Shown in pieces: positions 1 to 8,271 of a stretch of 64,000 bases of DNA. Where the stretch lies: contig NZ_FRBE01000009.1 in the NCBI RefSeq assembly GCF_900142535.1, positions 1-64,000 of the forward strand, written 5' to 3'. A program made the translations under genes and the position numbers. Below the pieces are notes generated by a model. It was not told the origin of the DNA and made no database searches. It saw nothing but the letters and a program-made list of their open reading frames with translations. Numbering within the stretch: the first letter of the stretch is position 1; each line of letters starts with the position of its first letter. Source of the DNA: Fibrobacter sp. UWEL. Its GTDB lineage: Bacteria; Fibrobacterota; Fibrobacteria; Fibrobacterales; Fibrobacteraceae.

Positions 1-2
1 TC

Positions 3-239
3 ACCGTAAACACCGAACGCGATAAGAAAATCCTGGAGGATCAAGTGGCCTGTACAATCAGTATTGACGAACAGATCGGACGCCTGTTCCTTTCTTACGT
101 TGAAGGGGAGAATAAGGCTAGGCTTGAAGATGCTGAGGCTCTCCTTCGCGAAGGGGATTCCGTAGAGCGTGTGGCTCGCGTGCTCAAACTTCCCGTAGAA
201 AAGGTCAAGGAGCTGGCGGACAAGATTAAAAACGCTTAG
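3..239 (+). CDS. C-terminal end of an unidentified protein (cut by window edge)
   Basis: The reading frame is open from the first complete codon of the window to a stop at 239. The GTG at 45 is therefore probably internal, and this is the tail of a longer gene. About 79 residues are visible, rich in charged residues. They end in a helical, HTH-like segment (roughly EGDSVERVARVLKLPVEKV) that resembles the C-terminal tails of PD-(D/E)XK nuclease-type transposase (Rpn-like) proteins. That resemblance is weak and no catalytic core is visible, so the family is a guess. It is followed directly by the hairpin-rich tRNA-Gly trailer region. Confidence 0.5.
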   Translation, partial: TVNTERDKKILEDQVACTISIDEQIGRLFLSYVEGENKARLEDAEALLREGDSVERVARVLKLPVEKVKELADKIKNA

Positions 240-261
240 GCTTGTCGCAGTCGTTTTCGCA

Positions 262-545
262 GCCCCCTGCTTCGCAGGGCTGCTCCCACATTCCATTCGC
301 AGCTTCGCTGCGAGAGCGGGAAAAGGGAATGCTCAGTCGTGGTCCCCTCGCTACGCGAGGCCACTCGCTCACATTCCATTCGCAGCTTCGCTGCGAGAGC
401 GGGAAAAGGGAATGCTCAGTCGTGGTCCCCTCGCTACGCGAGGCCACTCCTTCGCCCTTCGGGCTTGCGGCTTCGCCGTAAGCTCATTATTTGACTCCAC
501 GGGCTGCGCCCACGAGGCAAATAATGCCGCACCCTCTTCGAGGGT
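262..545. repeat. Array of short perfect hairpins with three-base loops
   Basis: About nine short perfect palindromes lie in 280 bp, nearly all with a 3-nt loop. They are CCCTGC-TTC-GCAGGG (265-279), CGCAGC-TTC-GCTGCG (298-312, 381-395), CCTCGC-TAC-GCGAGG (346-360, 429-443), GCCC-TTC-GGGC (454-464), CGGC-TTC-GCCG (468-478), GGGC-TGC-GCCC (501-511) and ACCCTC-TTC-GAGGGT (531-545). A longer inverted repeat, ATTATTTG/CAAATAAT (486-525), encloses one of them. No gene is supported in 240-571. Confidence 0.8.
287..449. repeat. Tandem 80-bp direct repeat carrying a tRNA-Gly 3'-end fragment
   Basis: Positions 287-366 and 370-449 are identical over 80 bp, separated by 3 bp. Each copy contains a short hairpin CGCAGC-TTC-GCTGCG (298-312 and 381-395), another CCTCGC-TAC-GCGAGG, and a 16-bp stretch AGAGCGGGAAAAGGGA. 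The 16-bp stretch is identical to the 3' end and immediate trailer of the tRNA-Gly gene at 615-687. The copies lie just downstream of that tRNA in its direction of transcription. Confidence 0.9.
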
Positions 546-571
546 CCGGTCCCTTCTCTTCACGTTCCAAG

Positions 572-612
572 AAAAAAGAAGAAGCACCACAAAGTGGTGC
601 TTCTTCTTTTTT
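572..612 (-). terminator. Rho-independent terminator of tRNA-Gly (bidirectional)
   Basis: A perfect 19-bp inverted repeat (572-590 / 594-612) has a 3-nt AAA loop on the plus strand. Its core is GAAGCACCAC/GTGGTGCTTC, flanked by A and T runs on both sides. It starts only a few bases beyond the 3' end of tRNA-Gly on the minus strand and would work in either direction. Confidence 0.85.
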
Positions 613-614
613 AG

Positions 615-687
<73 letters not shown>

Positions 688-698
688 GGGGTGACCCA

Positions 699-727
699 TA
701 TATAGCTAAATAATTTCAGCTTGTAAA
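699..727 (-). promoter_or_regulatory. Sigma-70-type promoter of tRNA-Gly
   Basis: Read on the minus strand, TTTACA (-35, 722-727) and TATATA (-10, 699-704) are separated by exactly 17 nt. The -10 lies 11 nt before the first base of the tRNA. The match to the consensus and the position are both good; activity is inferred. Confidence 0.75.
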
Positions 728-772
728 GGGATATGGGCCATTTTTTTGAACTTTTTTTCTTTTTATGCGGTT

Positions 773-2200
773 TTAGTACTCCAGTTCAGTCACTACGCTG
801 ATAAAGGAGGAAATTTCCACGGAATCGGCGATGTTCATTGCGGCGGATCCACCACCCAGGAGCCCACTAAGAGCCATTTTCCCTCTAGGAGGAGACTTGC
901 GCAGCACGGCTGCATCATTATAACTATCAAATTCGTTTAGCACCATTTCATCCAGGCCACTTTCCGCATTATCGGCAACGTTCACCACGTCCCCCATCTT
1001 GCCGCCGAAGCCTTCTGCCAAGGCTTTCGCGCGGGCGAGGGCCTTCTGTGCAGCCATGTGAGTCACCTGGACTCGCAAGGAATCCTCATTGGTCAAAGCA
1101 GGGGTCGCCTCATTCATCATGACGTTCTCGATTTCAGCAAGAGCGGAGTAGAACGCAACCGCCGCAGCCTTGGAGGTGAAGTTCACAGTTACCGCCTGAG
1201 TCGCCATCACAGGATTTTTCGCCTGTTCAGCTTCACGCAGCTCCCATTTGCCCTTCTTGCGAATGTATATGGATTTTACATCGATTTCAGATTCCGCAAC
1301 CCCCAAGTTTTTCGCAAGTTCTACAATCTGGCTGCGTTTTTCCGCCACCTGCTTGTAGAGAGCCTCTTTGCTTTTTCCGTCAATGGAAACACTAGCAGAC
1401 ACAATAAACTTATCCGCAAGGAACATTTTCTGTTCATGCTGATTGACCGTGATATAGGAATTCTTGGAATCGTTCTTTCCAACCAGGCGCATATCCGTTT
1501 GAACGATTGCATTCACTCTAACAGAATCAGACTGGCTGTAGTATTCATCCGCAAAGGAATAACCCTTCACCGTAATTGCGGTACCAACCTTAGCGCCCAC
1601 ACTCTGGGCGTATTCATCCGCTTTCAGCTTAGCTTTTTTGCAGGCGCTCTTAATCGTTTCCATTTCCATGGACTCTGCGTTTTTCAGTTGTCCCTTGGAG
1701 CGAACGCCATCCACAAATGCGAATTGGGTCAGTTCCTGTTCCAACGCTTCGGACGCATCCTTGCTGGGCAAACGGACTTCAAAACTCTGCACAGCCAGGA
1801 AGCCATCGTCTACACGTTTGTTTTTTACATAGGTCCATTCCTTGTTCACATTGACGCTAGCCTGTTCCACACTTTTCTCGTCGATTTTCAACTTCTTGAA
1901 CAGGGCGAGAACCTTATCCCGATCTTCACCAACTTGAACAAAAGCCTTGTTCTTGACCTTGTTCTTTTCGGTAATGACGAAACTGGTTACGTACTCGTCT
2001 GCAACAAACATACGCTGGTCATCACCCGATACGGAGATGGATCCTCGGCCAGTCTTTTCAATTACTGGCTTTGCAATTCCCAGGGTCTGGTGATTCAATG
2101 AAACCGTTTCCGGGGTTCCGCTTTTTTGCTGGTTCCACAGCAAGCCCAAACATACTGCGGACAAACCAGCGACTGCGACTAAAGATGTTTTGTTAGACAT
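773..2200 (-). CDS. SIMPL-domain (DUF541) envelope protein
   Basis: The 475-residue protein has an N-terminal hydrophobic segment (residues 4-20) that could be a signal peptide or membrane anchor. It contains two consecutive SIMPL/DUF541-like units, each beginning with a G-x-I-x-V or SYITV strand followed by a D-(Q/E)-(R/K)-MF-x-AD motif (about residues 53-230 and 250-470). Single-SIMPL proteins such as E. coli YggE are linked to oxidative-stress tolerance; the role of this tandem form is unknown. The start at 2200 was chosen because AAGGAGGTCTAT precedes it; a longer frame upstream has no such site. It is separated from the symporter gene upstream by a terminator. Confidence 0.8.
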   Translation of the reverse strand: MSNKTSLVAVAGLSAVCLGLLWNQQKSGTPETVSLNHQTLGIAKPVIEKTGRGSISVSGDDQRMFVADEYVTSFVITEKNKVKNKAFVQVGEDRDKVLALFKKLKIDEKSVEQASVNVNKEWTYVKNKRVDDGFLAVQSFEVRLPSKDASEALEQELTQFAFVDGVRSKGQLKNAESMEMETIKSACKKAKLKADEYAQSVGAKVGTAITVKGYSFADEYYSQSDSVRVNAIVQTDMRLVGKNDSKNSYITVNQHEQKMFLADKFIVSASVSIDGKSKEALYKQVAEKRSQIVELAKNLGVAESEIDVKSIYIRKKGKWELREAEQAKNPVMATQAVTVNFTSKAAAVAFYSALAEIENVMMNEATPALTNEDSLRVQVTHMAAQKALARAKALAEGFGGKMGDVVNVADNAESGLDEMVLNEFDSYNDAAVLRKSPPRGKMALSGLLGGGSAAMNIADSVEISSFISVVTELEY

Positions 2201-2236
2201 ATAGACCTCCTTGTCTTTGTTTGCAATATACGCAAT

Positions 2237-2268
2237 AAAAAAATTGCCGAGCACAAAGTACGCGGCAA
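2237..2268 (-). terminator. Terminator after the sodium symporter gene
   Basis: On the minus strand TTGCCG (2263-2268) pairs with CGGCAA (2244-2249). An inner GTAC/GTGC stem extends it, and a run of seven T follows (complement of 2237-2243). It sits just past the symporter stop and before the SIMPL gene. Confidence 0.65.
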
Positions 2269-2293
2269 AATTTTACTTACACAATTTGGAATA

Positions 2294-3787
2294 TTACTTT
2301 TTGGAAGTGGCCAGATTTGCCACCGCATTGACGACTAGCGCAACCGCGATGGTGGTGGTCATGCTGATGAGAGGCATCCAGGGCCAGCTAAAGATTCCAC
2401 CAAGCACCGCGGGCACATGGAAGGCGGGAATTCCCTGAACCAGGATGAGGCTACCCATACCGCAGAGTACAGCCACGATGACGCACCAGCCACGAAGTCT
2501 CTTTTCCGCAAATCCAAATACTTTATCAGCAAAGAAAGCCAGCAGGAACATGCCAAGAAGAGGACCTGTAAAGAGACCAGTAAAGAACACAGCGTTCTTC
2601 AGGAGGCTTCCCTGCTGGGTGGCAGCAAAGAGTGCACCGAACACCCCAAGGACACCCCACAAAACCGTCCACAATTTTGCACGTTTGAGACCGCCCAGGC
2701 CTTCATTTTCCTTCCAGCCAAAGAAGTCTCTTTCGGAAGTATTGCTGAGAGAATTGATGGCGCCGGAAAGGGAACTCATGGCGGCAGCACAGATAGCAGC
2801 AACGATCAAGCCCGTCACGCCTTGAGGAAGCCCGTTTACAATAAAGTAAGGAAACACATCGTTCTGTCCGAGGCCATCGGGAAGCACTGCAGCGTGAGCG
2901 CTCTGGTAGTAAACGTAAAGGGCCGCGCCCACCCAGTAGAACAAGATGGAAACCACAACGCCAAGCACCATGGAGAGAACGCTGGAACGGTTGGCCGCCT
3001 TCACGTCCTTACAGCTGAGGTAGCGCTGGACAAACTGCTGGTCGCAACCGCGGATGGCGATTTCCAGAATGGCGTAAGCAAAGCCAGCAGAGATCAGCGT
3101 GCGGGCGTTGGAAATATCAAGGCTTCCGTCAAACCATTTCGTCTTACCGGCTTCCCCAGCCATACGGGCCATCTCGCCAAAGCCACCTACGGAATTGGAA
3201 ATGATCAGGAGCACCAAGGCGCCACCGCCAAAGAAGACAATGAACTGCATCACGTCGGTCCAGATTACCGCCTTGATGCCGCCAAACCAGGTGTAGAAAA
3301 TGGCAACGGCCGCAGACACGATGATAGCCACCTTCAGGTCGATATGCAGGATCTGCGCCAACACAAGCGAAGGAGCGTACAGCAAAATGCCCGTACGAAG
3401 CAACAAGTGCATACAGTAGAAGACAGCGGCCAAACGACGTACAGGTCTGCTAAAGCGAACCTCAAACAGTTCGTATGCGCTGGAGATTCCGGAATTCTGG
3501 AAGCGGGGAATAAAGACTTTGCCCACCACAAAAATACTGATGAAGGCGCCAATCTGGAACATGAGGAATGTCATGTTGTCGCCATACACATCCGCAGGCG
3601 CACCCAGGAAAGTGGTCGCACTGACGGAGGTTGCAATGAGGCTAATGCCCACGGCAATCCAAGGCATGGAGCCGCCGCCCAGCATGTATTCTTTCAGGTT
3701 CTTGTTTCCGCGGGAGACCCACAGTCCAATAAAGAGGGAAACCAGAAGGTAGCCCACCAGGACTAGCCAATCAACAGCAGTAAACAT
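2294..3787 (-). CDS. Sodium:solute symporter (SSS family)
   Basis: This 497-residue integral membrane protein has about 13 hydrophobic helices. The SSS-family features are clear: an early YMLGGGSMPW segment after helix 1, ISLIATSVSATTFLGAPADVY in helix 2, and GCDQQFVQRYLSCKDVKAA (about residue 250), the family signature around the central helices. Such proteins use the Na+ gradient to take up sugars, amino acids, vitamins or sialic acid; the substrate cannot be read from the sequence. The start follows GAGG at a good distance. It is the last gene of the lptF-lptG-GGDEF-symporter series, 14 bp after the GGDEF gene, and a terminator follows. Confidence 0.9.
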   Translation of the reverse strand: MFTAVDWLVLVGYLLVSLFIGLWVSRGNKNLKEYMLGGGSMPWIAVGISLIATSVSATTFLGAPADVYGDNMTFLMFQIGAFISIFVVGKVFIPRFQNSGISSAYELFEVRFSRPVRRLAAVFYCMHLLLRTGILLYAPSLVLAQILHIDLKVAIIVSAAVAIFYTWFGGIKAVIWTDVMQFIVFFGGGALVLLIISNSVGGFGEMARMAGEAGKTKWFDGSLDISNARTLISAGFAYAILEIAIRGCDQQFVQRYLSCKDVKAANRSSVLSMVLGVVVSILFYWVGAALYVYYQSAHAAVLPDGLGQNDVFPYFIVNGLPQGVTGLIVAAICAAAMSSLSGAINSLSNTSERDFFGWKENEGLGGLKRAKLWTVLWGVLGVFGALFAATQQGSLLKNAVFFTGLFTGPLLGMFLLAFFADKVFGFAEKRLRGWCVIVAVLCGMGSLILVQGIPAFHVPAVLGGIFSWPWMPLISMTTTIAVALVVNAVANLATSKK

Positions 3788-3801
3788 AGGACCTCAAAAG
3801 G

Positions 3802-5634
3802 TTAGGATGCAGAAGGAGTTGCATCAAGGGGGCGTTCTTCAAACTGCACCACTCGATTACGTCCACCTTCCTTAGCCTTATAGAGAGCCTGGTCAGCGTT
3901 CTGCACAGCCTTCTCCATGTCAACAAAGTCAGGGCCCACCAAGTAAGCGCCAACGCTCACCGTAACCTTAAGCGGTTCAGCCTGGTGGATATCGAATACC
4001 AGCTTTTCAACAGCCTTACGAATACGTTCTGCAGTTTCAATCATGCCTTCGGCGGTAGTTTCAATCAGGCCCACCACAAATTCTTCACCACCATAACGAC
4101 CCACCACGTCGATTTCCTTACGGATTTCATCGCTGATGGTCCTTGCAAAACCGTTAATCACTACGTCACCGATGTTGTGACCGTAGGTATCGTTCACATT
4201 CTTGAAGTGGTCAATGTCCATCATCAAGACACCGATGTTATACTTCTTGCGAGCAGCGCGGGTCTTTTCAGAACGGAGGCGTTCATAGAGAGTACGCTTG
4301 TTCATAAGACCGGTCATGCTATCGCGGGAAGCCATTTCCTTGCCGTGTTCAAATTTGCGTGCACGGTCATAAGCAAAGCCTGCAACACCTGCAAATGCCT
4401 TCAGCAGTTCCTTTTCGTGTTCGCTGTAGGGATGAGCCTTGCTGCTTTCCAAGCAGATAGCGATATCAGCCACCGCGGAATCCGGTTCCGTCGCAATAGG
4501 CATGATAAAGAGCTGGCGGAGGTTGGTATTACGCTTTTCGGAATCGTTCAGACGAGGAACGTAATCATTGAATCCCGGCGGGAAGCTACGTTCGATAGGA
4601 CGGTTGCGCATGAGAGCCAGGACAAAGATGCCCTTGTCGGACAGAGTAAAGCGCTTTTCTGCAAATTCCTTGGCATCCACGCCATCACAGAACACAACGC
4701 GTCCGGAATTTTCGGTACCCTTGTTCAACACCAGAATGGTCAGGCGGTCATAGGCCACGTTATCGCGAACGTAATTAATGATTTGCTTGTAAATGTCCTT
4801 CACCGTCATGGTCTGGAAGAACTTGCGCTGGTAATTATACAAGCCGCTATACTGCTGCAGGGCAATATGCTTCTGGGCAGAAAGGAAGCCCTTATAGTCC
4901 AGCAAGGAAATGGCGCTAGCGATATAGGTCATCGCCTGGGCGGTCACGTCCGTAAAGGCACTGGGGTGAGTAGAGTCCATGACCAAGGCGCCAATACGCT
5001 GGCCGTTGTGATCCAGCATGGGAACAGCCACCACGGATTTAATGGGCGGATGGTCGATGTAGTAAGAAAGAATCTTGCTACCAGGAAGGTCACCTTCCAG
5101 CAGGCGATTCACACCAGAACGGAACAGCTGGCTTACGATACCCGAATTTTCGGAAATACGTACGCAAGGATCCACAGAGGCTTCCTTGTCGTTCACAAAA
5201 TTACGAACGCCCCATTCCCTCGGGCTATTCAGCTGGGTAAAGACGATGATGGTATTGACGTGAGGAACCACGGCCTTGAAGGAACGAAGGATATCGCTCA
5301 TGCCCTTGTTGATGTCCGCATTGGCACGTGCCCAGACCTGGCTTACCTTCAGGGCAGATTCAGGTTCGTTGATCATGCCATTTTCGTTACGGAATTCAGA
5401 GCGAAGATCCGGAGAAACCACAGGAACATTACCAGTGGAACGAGCCTTCAGGGAAATAATGGGAAGTGTTGCCGTAGGATTGGCAGAATTAGGGCCAGCA
5501 AGGCGGGGGCGATTCATCATGCCCAAAAGCAAGGCCACCACCGCAAAGGGGATAGCGAAAAGGAACATTCCGCCCTGGAACGCAAGTCCAACCAACAGAC
5601 CTGCCACCACAAACATTATTTCGGACACTGACAT
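3802..5634 (-). CDS. Membrane-anchored GAF-GGDEF diguanylate cyclase
   Basis: The 610-residue protein starts with two close hydrophobic helices (about 5-42). Two GAF-like sensory regions follow (about 110-250 and 280-440), then a GGDEF domain. The active-site motif is RYGGEEF (513-519), preceded by SRDSMTGLMNKR and MMDIDHFKNVNDTYGH, so c-di-GMP synthesis is likely. The inhibitory-site position reads K-x-x-D instead of R-x-x-D, so product inhibition may be weakened. The start at 5634 was preferred over the upstream in-frame start because the upstream extension lacks membrane character and overlaps the neighbouring gene. It lies 23 bp after lptG, which ties c-di-GMP signalling to LPS export genes. 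Confidence 0.88.
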   Translation of the reverse strand: MSVSEIMFVVAGLLVGLAFQGGMFLFAIPFAVVALLLGMMNRPRLAGPNSANPTATLPIISLKARSTGNVPVVSPDLRSEFRNENGMINEPESALKVSQVWARANADINKGMSDILRSFKAVVPHVNTIIVFTQLNSPREWGVRNFVNDKEASVDPCVRISENSGIVSQLFRSGVNRLLEGDLPGSKILSYYIDHPPIKSVVAVPMLDHNGQRIGALVMDSTHPSAFTDVTAQAMTYIASAISLLDYKGFLSAQKHIALQQYSGLYNYQRKFFQTMTVKDIYKQIINYVRDNVAYDRLTILVLNKGTENSGRVVFCDGVDAKEFAEKRFTLSDKGIFVLALMRNRPIERSFPPGFNDYVPRLNDSEKRNTNLRQLFIMPIATEPDSAVADIAICLESSKAHPYSEHEKELLKAFAGVAGFAYDRARKFEHGKEMASRDSMTGLMNKRTLYERLRSEKTRAARKKYNIGVLMMDIDHFKNVNDTYGHNIGDVVINGFARTISDEIRKEIDVVGRYGGEEFVVGLIETTAEGMIETAERIRKAVEKLVFDIHQAEPLKVTVSVGAYLVGPDFVDMEKAVQNADQALYKAKEGGRNRVVQFEERPLDATPSAS

Positions 5635-5657
5635 ATTTTCTCTCTTCTTTTCTTCTT

Positions 5658-6791
5658 CTACAGGCGGAAAGAACGATACAACATTACGGAAGCGACACCC
5701 CCATAAATGAAGTGGCTGATCCATGCCGCCCAGAAGGGGGTCAAGGCTCCGTTCTCACCCATCTTAAGTCCAATTCTTTCAACGATATAATAGCTAAATA
5801 CAATCAACAGGCCAACGCCAAACTTCTGGGAAAGGCCCCCAGAACGGCTATATCGATGACAGAGGGCGGCGCCAATCAAAAGCACAATCAAGTTCATCCA
5901 GTGAGCAGACCTCTTGAAGTGCAAGGCGGTCTCCATGGCCCTAGTGTCTTCACCTGAACGTTTGAGTACTTCAATACGGTTCTTCACCATCTTGGAGTCC
6001 ATTTCATCGGAAATCTGACGTTCGTTAATCAAGTCGTCGGGATGAGTGGACACCTTCCCGCACAGGGTTTCGTTACGTAGCTTGTGGGCAACAATTTCAC
6101 CATCCCGATGGAACTCACGAAGGTATCCGCGGTCAAACTGCCAACAGCCTTCCGTACGTCCTGCGATTTTCGGGGCGGCAGAATCTCCCGCGGGGTTCTT
6201 TTCGATCCAGCGGACTACGCGGGCATCCACACGTTCTTCAAGGCGACCCTGGTTACGGATGAGAAGGACAACATCTCGACCGGTACGGCTCTTTCCGGAA
6301 TAATACTTGAAGAACCAGCTGGCCCGTTCGCTATCGATGAAGGTAAAGTCCTGCTTTTCCTTGATTCGGGGGTTCTTCTTTTTCTGGGCGTTGGTCTCCA
6401 TGATTTCCAGGCGTCGATGGTTTGCATCGGGCAGGACAATCTCGCTCATTTCGTAAGAGGCAACGGACATGAAAATGCCGAAGAAGAAGATGGGCATCAA
6501 GGTCTTGAAGGGACTCTGGCCCGAGCTCTGCATGGCGCTCATTTCCAGATGGCGAGCCATGTTACCGACAGATGCAAGAACGGCGATGAACAGAGCCACA
6601 GGCGTAATCAGGTACACCATGTAGGGAATGTAGCTGACATAGTAGTCTATGGCTTCCTTAGTATCGCGGGCAAGCCATGTCTTGATGTTACCCACAAAGT
6701 CGATCACTGCAAACATGAGGATCGCGCCAAGAAGCACGATCAGGAACATCTTCAGGAAGTTCCACATCAAGTACCGGGGGAAACGCATCAT
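5658..6791 (-). CDS. lptG: LPS export ABC permease LptG (YjgP/YjgQ family)
   Basis: The 377-residue protein has the YjgP/YjgQ layout. Two or three N-terminal helices (RYLMWNFLKMFLIVLLGAIL and following) come first, then a periplasmic beta-jellyroll region (about 115-290), then three C-terminal helices. The conserved D-N-K/P-A-N-type element appears as EIVLPDANHRRLE. With LptF and the ATPase LptB it extracts LPS from the inner membrane and passes it to the periplasmic bridge. The ATG at 6791 overlaps the lptF stop (ATGA) and has GGAGG 5 nt upstream; a second ATG at 6788 is possible. Assignment as LptG rather than LptF rests on gene order. Confidence 0.85.
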   Translation of the reverse strand: MMRFPRYLMWNFLKMFLIVLLGAILMFAVIDFVGNIKTWLARDTKEAIDYYVSYIPYMVYLITPVALFIAVLASVGNMARHLEMSAMQSSGQSPFKTLMPIFFFGIFMSVASYEMSEIVLPDANHRRLEIMETNAQKKKNPRIKEKQDFTFIDSERASWFFKYYSGKSRTGRDVVLLIRNQGRLEERVDARVVRWIEKNPAGDSAAPKIAGRTEGCWQFDRGYLREFHRDGEIVAHKLRNETLCGKVSTHPDDLINERQISDEMDSKMVKNRIEVLKRSGEDTRAMETALHFKRSAHWMNLIVLLIGAALCHRYSRSGGLSQKFGVGLLIVFSYYIVERIGLKMGENGALTPFWAAWISHFIYGGVASVMLYRSFRL

Positions 6792-8206
6792 CCGAACCTC
6801 CGGGTCAGTTTCTTGAAGATTCTCCCGAAGAAGCCCTTCACCGCACGCAGTGCACGGAAGAACTTGGAATCGCCGGAGAAGCGGTCTCGAACCATGGCGA
6901 TGGTAATGAACACGCCGAAAACACCGATGATGATGTTGCTCATCCACATGGCAAGAACCGGCGACATCAGAAGCCTATCGGCCATATTTTCCCCGCCAAT
7001 GAGGCAAATCCAGTAAATGACGAAGAACGCAAGACTGTAAAGAATACCCGTGCCAATACCGCCCTTACGGGCCATAATACCTAAAGGAGCTCCAATCAGG
7101 ATAAACACGAAGCAGGCAAAACCAGTACTGTACTTTTTGTGGATTTCCACCCGGTATTGAGCCTGACGTTTCTTTTCGGCATCCATACGGCCAAAAAGAC
7201 GTTCCGTAGTGCGAAGAGCGGCAATTTCCTGGATGCGCAACCTCTGGAGAGACCTCCTACGCTGGATAGAATCCATAGGGGCAACATTGTCATCGCCTTT
7301 CAGTTTAGGGGCGATAGAATCCCCTTCCAGCTGTTTCTGCAAAGTCACCAGAGTTGCCAATCGGCGAGGCAGAGCCTGTTCCAAGGCCTCCCCGTACTTT
7401 TTCTCCGCATCCTCCACCACGTCCATCATCATCTCGATGGGCATTTCACGATCACTGCGGTAACTGCGACTGCGGCGTTCCAGACGGTCATCCACATTCT
7501 TCATGGCCAGTTCCTGAGAGAAGAAGCGAATACGGAAATAGTTTTCCGGATTATCCGCATCCGTCATGTGGGTTTCACCGCTCTTCAGGCGCAACATCAA
7601 GGTGGCGCCGTTATCCGCATATTCCATGGAGGCGCTATCCGCATAGATAATACGGGGAGCACCCTTCTTTTCCATTTCGTAAATCTGGACGCCATAGAGG
7701 GAGCCGGACACAGGGTCAATGCGGGTCACCCAAAGCTGGACATCCGGGAACTGCGTAATCAGTCGTCCCGCATCGATAAAGGCGTGGGGCTTCTTGCGGG
7801 AAACCGCATTCATCAACTCCACGGAACGGTGGTTGGCCTCGGGCAGCACCCAGTTGTTAAAGCATACCATCAGTACAGACACCAGCATGGCAACGATCAG
7901 TACCGGACGCATCAAGGACAAGGGCGAAATTCCCGCAGCCTTGCAGGCGGTCACTTCCTGGTCGCCCGAAAGACGTCCAAAAGCCATCAGGCTAGCAACA
8001 AGCACAGCCATAGGAATGGAAAGAGAAAGCATCCACGCCAGATTCAAGACGAAGATTTCCAACACCGTAGAAGCAGGCAAGCCCTTGGACAGAACATTGT
8101 CCAGAATCTTCACCAGAAAGTCCACTACGAAAAGGAACGTAATGCCAAAAAGTGCGGCCAAAAAGGGGCCGACAAGCTCTTTCAATACGTAGCGGACTAA
8201 AATCAT
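6788..8206 (-). CDS. lptF: LPS export ABC permease LptF (YjgP/YjgQ family)
   Basis: This 472-residue member of the YjgP/YjgQ family is longer than the usual 360-390. The extra length lies in a charged middle region (about 215-350, rich in R, E and K) that looks partly helical. N-terminal helices include LAALFGITFLFVVDFLVKIL and the coupling-helix-like FGRLSGDQEVTACKAAGIS; ANHR follows at VLPEANHRSVEL. Three helices close the protein. It is first in the operon and translationally coupled to lptG. LptB is not nearby. It diverges from bamD, so two outer-membrane biogenesis systems face each other across 65 bp. Confidence 0.87.
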   Translation of the reverse strand: MILVRYVLKELVGPFLAALFGITFLFVVDFLVKILDNVLSKGLPASTVLEIFVLNLAWMLSLSIPMAVLVASLMAFGRLSGDQEVTACKAAGISPLSLMRPVLIVAMLVSVLMVCFNNWVLPEANHRSVELMNAVSRKKPHAFIDAGRLITQFPDVQLWVTRIDPVSGSLYGVQIYEMEKKGAPRIIYADSASMEYADNGATLMLRLKSGETHMTDADNPENYFRIRFFSQELAMKNVDDRLERRSRSYRSDREMPIEMMMDVVEDAEKKYGEALEQALPRRLATLVTLQKQLEGDSIAPKLKGDDNVAPMDSIQRRRSLQRLRIQEIAALRTTERLFGRMDAEKKRQAQYRVEIHKKYSTGFACFVFILIGAPLGIMARKGGIGTGILYSLAFFVIYWICLIGGENMADRLLMSPVLAMWMSNIIIGVFGVFITIAMVRDRFSGDSKFFRALRAVKGFFGRIFKKLTRRFG

Positions 8207-8271
8207 TTTTCTCGAAGACTAAATTTTTCTACTTTACGGGTGTAAAAATTAGAATTAACCAAAGAAAAAAA

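Noticed and set aside
287-449. Possible minimal CRISPR or repeat-spacer unit
   Set aside because: The repeat is 80 bp with only a 3-bp spacer and two copies. There is no spacer structure and no cas gene.
5634-5724. Upstream extension of the GGDEF protein to 5724
   Set aside because: The extra 30 residues overlap lptG, are not conserved-looking and lack an RBS. Starting at 5634 puts the membrane helices at the N-terminus.
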